A stretch of 45,399 nt of DNA. It comes from Ignavibacteria bacterium (GTDB lineage Bacteria; Bacteroidota; Ignavibacteria; Ignavibacteriales; Melioribacteraceae). Under the pieces are notes generated by a model that worked only from the letters and a program-made list of their open reading frames with translations, was not told the origin of the DNA and did no database searches. The stretch's first letter is position 1; every line of letters starts with the position of its first letter. The translations under genes were made by a program, and so were the position numbers. Positions 1 through 8,037 of the stretch are shown in pieces. The DNA lies in NCBI GenBank assembly GCA_009773205.1, contig WPAE01000031.1, positions 1 through 45,399 of the forward strand, in the 5' to 3' direction.

Positions 1-372
1 CTTCGACACAATCACTGCCTTCGCAGTGATTGGCTCAGACTGACATCCAGTACTCAATATTTTTTTGTCATGGTGATCATTCGGCAAGCTCATGACAGGT
101 TTTGTCGAACCATAACACTACAACGAAATTGCCACACTTCAGACTGACATCCAGTACTCAATATTTTTTTTGTCATGGTGATCATTCGGCAAGCTCATGA
201 CAGGTTTTGTCGAACCATAACACTACAACGAAATTGCCACACTTCCCGCCTCCCGTCTCCCGTCTCGCCTTCGGCTTGCCGAGGCGGACGCCTTCGGCTC
301 ATCAGGCGGGCGACTGGCTCAGCTTGCCTGCTGCAAACAGGTGTGACAATAGATTAATTATTTAGATGTTTC
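1..372 (-). repeat. Dispersed repeat A, copy 1 (inverted orientation)
   Basis: This non-coding block is the reverse complement of the sequences at 8305-8551 and 9201-9390. Shared landmarks, read on the minus strand, are GAAACATCTAAATAATTAATC at the outer end (here near 350-372), a GC-rich GAGACGGGAGACGGGAGG segment, GGTTCGACAAA, and a terminal hairpin (AATCACTG-CCTTCG-CAGTGATT, 10-31). This copy is longer than the others because of an internal tandem duplication and an extra GC-rich stretch. No convincing ORF is present; the open frame at 175-357 is repeat sequence. The element has no transposase and looks like a non-autonomous intergenic repeat. Confidence 0.85.
37..245. repeat. Near-perfect tandem duplication inside repeat A
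   Basis: Positions 37-140 and 141-245 are the same sequence twice, starting AGACTGACATCC and ending GCCACACTTC. The only difference I see is one extra T in the poly-T run of the second copy. The other two copies of repeat A have this segment once, so the duplication is specific to this locus and recent. Confidence 0.9.
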
Positions 373-477
373 AACTCATAACTTAAAACTCCGTTAAAAA
401 CATTTCCGAAACATTTCTTGTTTATAAAACACTAACCGCACTTACTAATTTTAAGTAACAGAATTAAGGAGTAAAGC

Positions 478-711
478 ATGATATTATTTTTGGGCACACA
501 CTTTTTAGCTATAGGCGTTGTTTTTTTGTTGCACATAATATTGTATAAACGGGTTCCAAAATCTCTAAGCTATTTTGTTCTATACCTTGTTTCTTTTGGT
601 ATGCTGTCAACAGTAACAGTTCATGGTATTTGGCTTGGGTTAACCACTTTAATTATAGGAACCTTATGTCTAAGATATTATCACACACAGAAACTAAAAG
701 GAGAGCTATAA
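478..711 (+). CDS. Small membrane protein coupled to cas1
   Basis: A 77-aa, strongly hydrophobic protein with about three membrane segments (residues 1-23, 31-47 and 50-66), a basic loop (YKRVPK) after the first, and a charged C-terminus (HTQKLKGEL). A good ribosome binding site (AAGGAG, 7 nt upstream) supports the ATG at 478. The stop codon ends at 711 and the cas1 ATG starts at 714; the cas1 ribosome binding site lies inside the last codons of this gene, so the two are very probably translationally coupled. I do not recognise a family. Membrane proteins accompany some CRISPR systems (for example Csx27/Csx28 in type VI-B and CorA in some type III), but I see no sequence signature linking this one to them. 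It occupies the position where cas4 often stands. It is real with good probability; its function is unknown. Confidence 0.65.
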   Translation: MILFLGTHFLAIGVVFLLHIILYKRVPKSLSYFVLYLVSFGMLSTVTVHGIWLGLTTLIIGTLCLRYYHTQKLKGEL

Positions 712-713
712 CT

Positions 714-1799
714 ATGAAAAACAATCTTTACCTGTTTTCCGATTCTTTGATCAGAAGAAAAGACTCATCGCTTCTCTGCGAAAAACTAATTAAAAAAACT
801 ACCGAAGAAGATGAGCTGGAAGTTCAAGAAGAAAAAGACCTTAAGCAAGAAGAGTTTTACCTTGACCCGGATAGCATAATACCAAATGGCGATAAAAAGT
901 ACATACCAGTAGAAAGCGTTGACGGAATCTATACCTTTGGTTCAATACACTTTACCAGCCGCCTTATATACTTTTTATCTCAAAACCATATTCCTCTTCA
1001 CACGTTTAATTTTAATGGCTCCTATGCCGGCACTTTTTTCCCATCAGAAAGAAAAGTTTCTGGTTCAACACTTATACAGCAGGCAGCACACTACACAAAC
1101 TATAAAAGAAGAATGATTGTAGCCAAAGAGTTTACAACAGCAGCGGTTAAAAACTGTATGGCTAACCTAAAATATCACATGAACCGTGGTGCGCATGTTG
1201 AAGAGGAATTTAGCTTTATTGAAGAAATGTTAGAGTATGTGCCCACTGCCGAAGATGTACAAGAGCTTTTTGGAATTGAAGGCAGTATCAAAAAAACTTA
1301 TTACTCCGCATGGAAAAAAATATTCCGTTATCCGGTAGATTTTTCACACCGAGTTAAGAATCCGCCCAATAATCTTATTAATGCACTTATTTCATATGGT
1401 AATGCAATAGTTTATTCTGTATGCTTAAACCAAATTTACCAAACACGTCTATATCCGGAAATTGGGTTTATACACGAAGTTGGCGAGGGCAAACTACCTC
1501 TTTGTTACGATCTTGCAGATATCTTTAAGCCTATTTTTACAGATAGAACAATCTTTAAAGTTATAAACAAGAATATGGTTAGCGAAAAAGATTGTATTAG
1601 AAAAAACGGCAAATGCTTTCTTAAAGAAAGCGCAAAAAAAATATTTGTAACAGAACTTGAAGCAAAACTGCAAACCACAATTACTATAGATGAAAACAGA
1701 AAAATGAGTTACAAACGGCTTGTTAAAGAAGAATGCTATAAGCTAATTAAACACCTTAACGGTGAAGAACAAATAAAACCCTATATATCAAAATGGTAA
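714..1799 (+). CDS. cas1: CRISPR-associated endonuclease Cas1 (type I-B-like)
   Basis: Cas1 is the metal-dependent integrase subunit that, with Cas2, inserts new spacers at the leader end of an array. The product is 361 aa. Expected active-site residues are present: Glu in LFGIEGSIKKTYY, His in GFIHEVGEG and Asp in LCYDLADIFKP. The C-terminal SYKRLVKEECYKLIKHLNG block is also typical of the I-B branch. The start at 714 gives the family N-terminus (MKNNLYLFSDSLIRRKDSSL) with AAAGGAGA about 8 nt upstream; a longer frame opening at 630 overlaps the previous gene and is not needed. An acidic insertion of roughly 25-35 residues (about residues 25-60, rich in E/D/K) interrupts the N-terminal beta domain before KKYIPVESV. 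The gene overlaps or abuts cas2 and forms an operon with it and the 77-aa membrane protein. Confidence 0.95.
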   Translation: MKNNLYLFSDSLIRRKDSSLLCEKLIKKTTEEDELEVQEEKDLKQEEFYLDPDSIIPNGDKKYIPVESVDGIYTFGSIHFTSRLIYFLSQNHIPLHTFNFNGSYAGTFFPSERKVSGSTLIQQAAHYTNYKRRMIVAKEFTTAAVKNCMANLKYHMNRGAHVEEEFSFIEEMLEYVPTAEDVQELFGIEGSIKKTYYSAWKKIFRYPVDFSHRVKNPPNNLINALISYGNAIVYSVCLNQIYQTRLYPEIGFIHEVGEGKLPLCYDLADIFKPIFTDRTIFKVINKNMVSEKDCIRKNGKCFLKESAKKIFVTELEAKLQTTITIDENRKMSYKRLVKEECYKLIKHLNGEEQIKPYISKW

Positions 1800-1819
1800 C
1801 CAACAATAACAGAAAAACT

Positions 1820-2086
1820 ATGTATTACATAATTACGTATGATTGTGCCTCGCCAAAGCGTCTGCCAAAGCTTCTTAAGACTTGCAGAAGATACCTTAAC
1901 TGGGTACAAAACTCCGTCTTCGAAGGCGACCTAACAAAATCTCAATTTATAGAATTAAGAGACAGGCTAAATCATATAATAGAAAAAAAAGATGATTCCA
2001 TAATTGTTTATGAGATCCGAAACCAAGAAGTTGTTGATAAAGAAATATTAGGTAAAGAAAAAAACGAAATTACTTTTATGATTTAG
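1820..2086 (+). CDS. cas2: CRISPR-associated protein Cas2
   Basis: An 88-aa ferredoxin-fold protein that forms the dimeric core of the Cas1-Cas2 integrase. The N-terminus MYYIITYDCASPKRL carries the conserved Asp at the end of beta-strand 1, followed by the helix LPKLLKTCRRYLNWVQNSVF and a second strand SIIVYEIRN. The family start fits the ATG at 1820. An in-frame ATG at 1793 overlaps the cas1 stop (ATGGTAA arrangement) and would add nine residues (MVTNNNRKT). Neither has a clear Shine-Dalgarno sequence, so coupling to cas1 termination is likely and the longer form cannot be excluded. The CRISPR leader starts directly after the stop. Confidence 0.93.
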   Translation: MYYIITYDCASPKRLPKLLKTCRRYLNWVQNSVFEGDLTKSQFIELRDRLNHIIEKKDDSIIVYEIRNQEVVDKEILGKEKNEITFMI

Positions 2087-2215
2087 AAAAAAGCCCAAAT
2101 ACGCGCTTTTTGCAAACTGGGCAGATAAATTTTTGCTCAGTTTTCCTACTTCGACAATTACTCGAAATCTGATATAATACTTGACATACACCCTTAAAAA
2201 AGCGAATTTACAGCT
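2087..2215 (+). promoter_or_regulatory. CRISPR leader with candidate promoter
   Basis: This 129-bp AT-rich stretch lies between cas2 and the first repeat. It contains a sigma70-like pair: TCGACA (2151-2156) and a perfect TATAAT (2173-2178) with 16 bp between them, which would start a transcript near 2185, about 30 nt before the first repeat. Its position beside cas2, and the degenerate repeat at the opposite end of the array, both mark this side as the acquisition end. An open minus-strand frame here (2048-2257) runs through leader and repeat and is not a gene. Confidence 0.75.
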
Positions 2216-4601
2216 ATATAAATCGAACCATCCTGGAATTGAGACTAAACACCCCAAATTTCGCCATTATGCTTTAGCGATATAAATCGAACCATCCTGG
2301 AATTGAGACTATCATTTTCCCATCGTTGTTAAATTTCGGCAATTTGATATAAATCGAACCATCCTGGAATTGAGACTTTGTGTGAAATTGCTCGGTTAAA
2401 AATGAGGGCGATAATATAAATCGAACCATCCTGGAATTGAGACGTGTAGTCATCAATATGTCAAAGACTGATTTACCCATATAAATCGAACCATCCTGGA
2501 ATTGAGACTTTATATATTGTACAGTTGTTCTCTTCCCAGTCTATATAAATCGAACCATCCTGGAATTGAGACCAGGGATATCATAAGATGATTGAGGGTG
2601 TTGTGTTATATAAATCGAACCATCCTGGAATTGAGACTGATAATTGCTTGCGTCCGGTTATTAACTGCCCCTCTATATAAATCGAACCATCCTGGAATTG
2701 AGACCGGGATTTAGACTTTAAAATATAACTGGTGCCGTTAAATATAAATCGAACCATCCTGGAATTGAGACAAAATTTAGAAAATTCTACCGTATAACCA
2801 TCGTTATATATAAATCGAACCATCCTGGAATTGAGACAGATAAGCGAGTTTTTCTTTTCTCTCTTTGAGCCAATATAAATCGAACCATCCTGGAATTGAG
2901 ACTTGATTGAGCCATTTGAATCCTCCTATTTTTGGGATATAAATCGAACCATCCTGGAATTGAGACGATTATTACGTCCATAACTTTAGCGAATCTCTCC
3001 ATATAAATCGAACCATCCTGGAATTGAGACAGCGTTTCCCCTTTTTTCGTTACGTAATGTTTCACATATAAATCGAACCATCCTGGAATTGAGACAGTTT
3101 GGCGTATTTTTCAGCAACAAACTTATTTTATATAAATCGAACCATCCTGGAATTGAGACATTATAAGCCTCTTTCAATACGTTCTAAAAAATCATATAAA
3201 TCGAACCATCCTGGAATTGAGACTCCTTTTTAGTTAAAAAATCATTCTCATAATAAAATATAAATCGAACCATCCTGGAATTGAGACCATTTAACCTCAG
3301 TTTCGCAAACAGTTCGCCCGGTATATAAATCGAACCATCCTGGAATTGAGACAAGATTAACTGCTGGGATACTTACTTGATATTGAATATAAATCGAACC
3401 ATCCTGGAATTGAGACACTGAGTGAGAGTTTGTACCAGCAATTAAGCCAGCATATAAATCGAACCATCCTGGAATTGAGACCCACTTTATGATATATCAT
3501 TGCAGCCTCTTAAATGCTATATAAATCGAACCATCCTGGAATTGAGACCAGGTATAGTTAGTTATACGAAAAACAGTAGTCAAAATATAAATCGAACCAT
3601 CCTGGAATTGAGACTTTTATTACGTTAAATATGTGTCCGTTTCTTTTGTCAATATAAATCGAACCATCCTGGAATTGAGACTTTAATAGTAGATTCTAAT
3701 GCAAAAACTTTGAAATATAAATCGAACCATCCTGGAATTGAGACTCCTTGCAGCTCTCGCTGCTTTTTTGATTAAAGAATATATAAATCGAACCATCCTG
3801 GAATTGAGACCATCTGTTTTTTCAGGTTAAATATTGCTCGCAAAAAAATATAAATCGAACCATCCTGGAATTGAGACATACCGTAGAATATCGTAAGGGT
3901 AAAATGGAGGGCATATAAATCGAACCATCCTGGAATTGAGACGAAGCGTTTGCGTTAATATCTGAGTGTCCAATACAGGATATAAATCGAACCATCCTGG
4001 AATTGAGACAAAGACTACTCAAACTATGTAGTTTTGACAGTTCAATATAAATCGAACCATCCTGGAATTGAGACTAAAATCAATCTCTTGCACTGTACGT
4101 GAATTTGAATATAAATCGAACCATCCTGGAATTGAGACGATTTCTGATGAGCGTATAGCGAAGCTGGTCGAGGATATAAATCGAACCATCCTGGAATTGA
4201 GACCCAAACGGCTAAGTGATGTTTTGGGACTCTCTCTCTCAATATAAATCGAACCATCCTGGAATTGAGACACCATAAATTCCAAGCACTTCAAAAGTGC
4301 TTAGTAATATAAATCGAACCATCCTGGAATTGAGACGAATTAGAGTTCATAACACAAGACCCGTTGTTAAATATAAATCGAACCATCCTGGAATTGAGAC
4401 TAAAGTTCTCATCAATGCTGCGTGCCCATTCAAGCATATAAATCGAACCATCCTGGAATTGAGACAAATCATTCTGTCGTCTAAGACGCAATTTAATCCT
4501 CTTAATATAAATCGAACCATCCTGGAATTGAGACTAAGTGTACGTGGTTAATTATAAATTTACTTGCTTCGATATAAATCGAACCATCCTGGAATTGTTG
4601 T
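2216..4601 (+). CRISPR. CRISPR array, 37 repeats and 36 spacers
   Basis: The 30-bp repeat begins ATATAAATCGAACC and ends TCCTGGAATTGAGAC. By direct reading, repeats start at 2216, 2280, 2347, 2414, 2479, 2543, 2608, 2675, 2742, 2808, 2873, 2937, 3001, 3066, 3130, 3194, 3258, 3323, 3387, 3452, 3519, 3585, 3652, 3715, 3781, 3848, 3913, 3980, 4045, 4109, 4174, 4242, 4307, 4371, 4436, 4505 and 4572. Spacers are 33-39 bp. All internal repeats look identical; the last (4572) matches for 26 bases and then diverges (TTGTTGT instead of TTGAGAC), the usual sign of the leader-distal end. The 3' end ATTGAGAC resembles the ATTGAAAC tag of type I-B/III repeats, giving plus-strand transcription from the leader. 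No effector genes flank the array in this window, so processing and interference would need genes elsewhere. Confidence 0.98.
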
Positions 4602-4620
4602 AGTGAGCGAAGCGAACGGA

Positions 4621-4710
4621 AATCCCGCAAACGGCGGGAAGACATATATCCCGCAAACAGAGCGGGATCATCGAAGTAAACCATTGAAATAATTTTGGTT
4701 TACTTCTCGA
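4621..4710. repeat. Cluster of three stem-loops at the CRISPR/pseudogene junction
   Basis: Three hairpins stand in a row: TCCCGC/GCGGGA (4623-4628 with 4634-4639), ATCCCGC/GCGGGAT (4648-4654 with 4662-4668), and TCGAAGTAAACCA (4671-4683) with TGGTTTACTTCTCGA (4696-4710). The first two share stem and loop sequence (CCCGCAAAC), so they look like two copies of one unit. The third extends into the 3' end of the truncated PLD gene. They could end transcription from both sides or be a palindromic intergenic repeat. Confidence 0.7.
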
Positions 4711-5210
4711 AATCGAACCACTTGCCCGCCTGCTGTAAGATTACTAGAACCTGTGATAACAACACCATAGCCGTGATCGTGTTTTTCTTTTTCGCGGAAT
4801 ACATAAATCTTAGCATGAATATTCTTAGCTGGATGAACGCGTATTTGAATCCTCTTTTTAGAAATATCTTCGATTAGTCTTACAATTCCGGATTCGATTT
4901 CTTTATTATAATTGGAACGCTGAATATCTTTTTTAGTATCGTTAAATAATTGATCTTGTGCCTTATCACGGTCTTCAGCAAATAAAAGCCCTTCTTTCTG
5001 AGCTTTATAGATCAGATGGTCAACATTAATACCAACAAGGATTCTTACCAGAGAAGCTTTTTCAATAAACTTTCTGATTTTGAAATACCCAGATGCTCTA
5101 AAATAACCAACAAGCGCATCTAAGTAGTAAATATCTCGGTGATTGAAGATCCCTTCAATTTTATTAAGAAGGGTATTCTCCTCTTCATTAGTGAAAAAGC
5201 GAGAATTCAT
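4668..5210 (-). pseudogene. Truncated PLD-domain helicase (N-terminal fragment)
   Basis: The 180-aa fragment starts at ATG 5210 (GAGG five bases upstream) with MNSRFFTNEEENTLLNKIEG, followed by YYLDALVGYFRASGYFKIRK and a PLD-like signature HAKIYVFRE ... GVVITGSSNLTAGG. This is the N-terminal nuclease-like domain found on large SNF2/DEAD-type helicases of about 1000 residues, a class common in defence islands. Homology stops right after TAGG (near 4730); the last 17 or so residues (QVVRFREVNQNYFNGLLR) are read-through into the hairpin cluster before a stop. The helicase part is absent. The gene points toward the CRISPR array and its 3' part was evidently lost when this junction formed. A short functional PLD protein is possible but unlikely, because the catalytic fold would be cut. 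Confidence 0.75.
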
Positions 5211-5447
5211 AGCCCTCAAAAGTAAATTAGAACTTTAATTAAGATTTTGGGTTTGTATAATAGAACAAATCTGCCCAAAAATAAATAAAAGTTTGGAAGT
5301 AAGTATTACAATTTCTGTGTAACTAATTTTTTGCTTAAGAATAACACAGAGGTTCACTGTGTTGTTACAGATCGAATTTCTGAGGTTGCTTAATCCACAA
5401 CCAAAAGATTGTCTGCTGCAAGCATGGTTACAGCTATTTTATTGCCG

Positions 5448-5545
5448 TCTCTAAAAATTGTCATTCTGAATAAAGGGATGAATCTCAGCTTTGCCTATTT
5501 GAAAGAAAATTGAGATTCTTCCCGTTCCGCTCCTCAGAATGAAAA
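5448..5545. repeat. MITE-like imperfect palindrome in a 420-bp non-coding gap
   Basis: The gap 5211-5630 has no convincing gene. Within it lies an imperfect inverted repeat: CATTCTGA (5462-5469) against TCAGAATG, and GAATCTCA against TGAGATTC, enclosing a short centre. Its left end, TCTCTAAAAATTGTCATTCT and the next three bases (5448-5470), is identical to 45261-45283 at the other end of the window. This looks like a small dispersed hairpin element without coding capacity. Confidence 0.6.
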
Positions 5546-5630
5546 ACATTTTTGGTTTTTAGAATCCCATATCTAAGGTGAGTTACTGAGCATCAAAAAT
5601 CGTATTTTTACTACAACAAAATGACTTAAC

Positions 5631-5855
5631 ATGAAAGACAAAGAATTTTATAAAGCACGAGCTGAAGGCTGGAACAAAGTAGCTGAGCTGAGGAGGGAAT
5701 ATAATACAAGCGCATTCTTTGAGCTCTTGGACCTAGCCGAACAAATCGTTAAAGAGAATAATTCAGAATTTTCTTTACACCGCGATGAAAAGATATTAGC
5801 AAAAGTAAAATTTAGAAAAGAGCTAAACTCGTTAAAATTCTATGACAAATTTTGA
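5631..5855 (+). CDS. Small protein partnered with nucleotidyltransferase (pair 1)
   Basis: A 74-aa, charged, probably helical protein (MKDKEFYKARAEGWNKVAEL ..., LLDLAEQIVKENNSEF). I do not recognise a family. Its last 14 bases overlap the start of the nucleotidyltransferase gene, so the two are co-translated. A small protein directly upstream of and overlapping an AbiEii/MNT-like nucleotidyltransferase is the layout of several toxin-antitoxin and defence modules, and a partner or neutraliser role is a reasonable inference. No clear Shine-Dalgarno is visible before the ATG. A similar two-gene arrangement recurs at 8551-9130 on the other strand. Confidence 0.6.
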   Translation: MKDKEFYKARAEGWNKVAELRREYNTSAFFELLDLAEQIVKENNSEFSLHRDEKILAKVKFRKELNSLKFYDKF

Positions 5856-6393
5856 AATTACACTTCTAGAAGTGGATTCTTTTTGCAATAAAGAAGGACT
5901 AAATTACGCGGTAATTGGGGGAATGGCTTTAATTGCCCATGGGGTAAATAGAACCACAGAAGATGTTGATATTACTCTCCAGTTAAATTTAGAAGATATA
6001 ACAATTGTTGGAGAAAAAATTTTAAAATACTTCGAGCCAATTCATCAAAATCCATTGTTGTTTTTTCAAAATAATTTTGTGCTACCGGTATTACACCCAC
6101 TTACCAAAATAGGAATTGACTTTGCGGCGGGACTTTCCGGTTTTGATTTTAAAGTAATTGAAAGAAAAGTAAGATTAAAATTTCATTCGATTGAATTACC
6201 TTTTGCGTCCATTGAAGATATTATTATTTACAAGCTCTTCGCCTCAAGAGGCAAGGACATTCTTGATCTTTCAGAAATAGCAAAGCAAAATAAAAACAAG
6301 ATTGATACTCGTTATCTTAAGCAAGCCTTGAAAGAATTTGCAGAACTAGAACGTGAAGATATGAAAAACAATTTCGATAAGATTTTCGGTTAA
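5842..6393 (+). CDS. AbiEii/DUF6036-type nucleotidyltransferase (pair 1)
   Basis: A 183-aa protein of the DNA polymerase beta-like nucleotidyltransferase fold. It has the GG motif and paired Asp residues in GGMALIAHGVNRTTEDVDI, a third carboxylate in KIGIDFAAG, and the typical helix SIEDIIIYKLFASRGKDILD. Family members transfer nucleotides to tRNA or protein targets or act as antitoxins or toxins in AbiE-like and HEPN-MNT systems; here the substrate cannot be read from sequence. The start overlaps the upstream 74-aa gene by 14 nt, indicating one operon. It converges on the spmAB-like gene across a perfect palindrome (6399-6421). The active-site residues look intact, so it is probably a functional enzyme. 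Confidence 0.8.
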   Translation: MTNFEITLLEVDSFCNKEGLNYAVIGGMALIAHGVNRTTEDVDITLQLNLEDITIVGEKILKYFEPIHQNPLLFFQNNFVLPVLHPLTKIGIDFAAGLSGFDFKVIERKVRLKFHSIELPFASIEDIIIYKLFASRGKDILDLSEIAKQNKNKIDTRYLKQALKEFAELEREDMKNNFDKIFG

Positions 6394-6398
6394 GATGT

Positions 6399-6421
6399 GT
6401 GATAGGTCTAAGACCTATCAC
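6399..6421. terminator. Perfect palindrome between convergent genes
   Basis: GTGATAGGTCT, one A, then AGACCTATCAC forms an 11-bp perfect stem. It sits between the stop of the plus-strand nucleotidyltransferase and the stop of the minus-strand spmAB-like gene, so it can serve both. The following T-run on the plus strand is weak (CTTTTAT), so it may act mainly as an mRNA 3' end structure. Confidence 0.6.
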
Positions 6422-6429
6422 TACAACTT

Positions 6430-8037
6430 TTATAATGAGCCAAACAAAAGCTTAACGATAAACAATGCACCCAATGCACCAGCAATATCGCCAATTAGAC
6501 CAACCGATACTGCATGACGTGTTTTTGATATACCTACTGAACCGAAATACAAAGCCAGCACATAGAATGTAGTCTCCGAGCTTCCATTCAGTGTTGAAAC
6601 CAGAATTCCTAAGAAAGAATCTGCGCCGTGAACTGCAATAGTTTCTGTCATTATTCCAATTGCGCCGCTTCCGCTAAGAGGGCGCATAAGCGCCATAGGC
6701 AAAGCTTCAGCAGGAAACCCAATTAATGAAGTAGCTGGAGAAATAATCATTATAAGAAAATCCATTGCACCGCCCGCTCTAAAAATTCCAATTGCAACAA
6801 GCATTGCAACCAAGTAAGGAATTATTCTTAGTGCAACATTAAAACCTTCTTTGGCGCCCTCAACAAATACTTCGTAAACCTTAACTTTTTTTAGAAAGCC
6901 ATAAGCAACAAACGAAGTAATTATAAATGGAATTGCAAGAACAGCAATTAATTGAATTATACTTTTTATTGTTTCTGTGTCTCCTAAAGAAGAGACAGCT
7001 CCGCTGAATACAAGAAAAACAACAGAAGATGCAAACAGAAAAAGTGTTGCTAAAATCTTCCAAGATGATTTAACTAAAGAAATAAATTCCGAGAATGTCA
7101 TCGGAAATTTTTCTAAAAGTTTAGTAGCAATTATTGCTGCTATAGTTGCGCAGCCAGCGCCAAAAATTGAAGTGCCTATAATTATTGCCGGGTCGCTGCT
7201 GCCTGAAGCGGCTCTTACTGCAATGGCAGTTGCTGGTATTAATGTTAGCCCTGCAGTATTAATCCCAAGAAAAGTAATCATCGCGTTTGTTGCTGTTCCC
7301 TTTTTGGGATTAAGTTTTTCAAGTTCTTCCATCGCTTTCAAACCGAATGGCGTAGCTGCATTTCCTAGCCCAAGCATATTAGCAGAGATATTCATTACAA
7401 TAGAACCAATAGCGGGATGATCGTGCGGTACTGAGGGAAATAAAAACTTTGTTAAGGGTCGAAAAACACGGGCAATAATATTAATAAGACCGGCTTGCTC
7501 GGCAATTTTCATAATGCCAAGCCATAATGCCATAATTCCAACTAAACCTAATGCAATATTAACTGCTTTGCCGGCGTATTCTATAGCAGCATTTGTAACA
7601 AATTTCATCTTCAACATAGAGACAGATTCAAAAACAATCCATGCAGAATATTTCCCGGGTTTAAGCTGCTTACCTAACCAAAGTTTTGCTGTTAAATCAT
7701 CTTCTTTCCCTGAAGCAGAAGCCATCTTTTTCCATACTTCGGGTGTAGAGCCATCAACATTTATGTAAACAGAATAATATCCTTCAGCAGAGTTGTAAGT
7801 AAGTTTAGCTTTCTGAGAAATTTTTTCTGCATAGCTCTTGTAAAATCTCGAAAAGTTTTTCGAATCAACCGTTATTGCTGCTTCGTTTTCTTCTTTTAGG
7901 TTTGAGTCCGATGTTTCTACAACAACAGACAGTGGTTTGTAGTTTTGGAACTTATCAGTAGATGAATCAAAAATATCCATAACTACTGCTGTAAAAATTC
8001 CTAATCCAAGTAGAGCAGCCCAAATGTAATTTAGCAT
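6430..8037 (-). CDS. SpmA-SpmB fusion, nucleoside-recognition Gate membrane protein
   Basis: A 535-aa polytopic membrane protein joining the two spore-maturation proteins SpmA and SpmB, each built on a Gate (nucleoside recognition) domain. The N-terminus (MLNYIWAALLGLGIFTAVVM) is a membrane helix, followed by an extracytoplasmic stretch (about residues 30-150). The first Gate half follows (ALWLGIMKIAEQAGL, MSANMLGLGNAATPFG-like segment near 215-235). The second half carries ALPMALMRPLSGSGAIGIM and FLGILVSTLNGSSETTFY, the hallmark SpmB motif. Fused SpmAB proteins are common in non-sporulating Bacteroidota relatives, so the name does not imply sporulation; the transported molecule is unknown. 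The gene is alone, convergent with the first nucleotidyltransferase pair. Confidence 0.85.
   Translation of the reverse strand: MLNYIWAALLGLGIFTAVVMDIFDSSTDKFQNYKPLSVVVETSDSNLKEENEAAITVDSKNFSRFYKSYAEKISQKAKLTYNSAEGYYSVYINVDGSTPEVWKKMASASGKEDDLTAKLWLGKQLKPGKYSAWIVFESVSMLKMKFVTNAAIEYAGKAVNIALGLVGIMALWLGIMKIAEQAGLINIIARVFRPLTKFLFPSVPHDHPAIGSIVMNISANMLGLGNAATPFGLKAMEELEKLNPKKGTATNAMITFLGINTAGLTLIPATAIAVRAASGSSDPAIIIGTSIFGAGCATIAAIIATKLLEKFPMTFSEFISLVKSSWKILATLFLFASSVVFLVFSGAVSSLGDTETIKSIIQLIAVLAIPFIITSFVAYGFLKKVKVYEVFVEGAKEGFNVALRIIPYLVAMLVAIGIFRAGGAMDFLIMIISPATSLIGFPAEALPMALMRPLSGSGAIGIMTETIAVHGADSFLGILVSTLNGSSETTFYVLALYFGSVGISKTRHAVSVGLIGDIAGALGALFIVKLLFGSL

Noticed and set aside
175-357. 60-aa plus-strand frame
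   Set aside because: It lies in repeat A copy 1 and is not conserved in frame in copies 2 and 3.
630-713. Upstream extension of cas1 to 630
   Set aside because: The extension lies inside the 77-aa gene; the ATG at 714 has a good Shine-Dalgarno sequence and gives the family N-terminus.
2216-4601. Array transcribed from the right
   Set aside because: The degenerate repeat is at the right end, the leader and TATAAT are at the left beside cas2, and the ATTGAGAC tag is at the 3' end of the plus-strand repeat.
2048-4684. Many open frames of 60-92 aa on both strands through the array
   Set aside because: They are translations of the CRISPR repeat (for example SIPGWFDLY, SQFQDGSIY) and spacers; there is no ribosome binding site or family support.
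5448-5545. An insertion sequence
   Set aside because: There is no transposase frame or intact terminal inverted repeat with target duplication; only a short palindrome is seen.
6430-8037. Evidence for sporulation from the SpmA/SpmB name
   Set aside because: Fused SpmAB proteins are common in non-sporulating bacteria, and no other sporulation gene is present.
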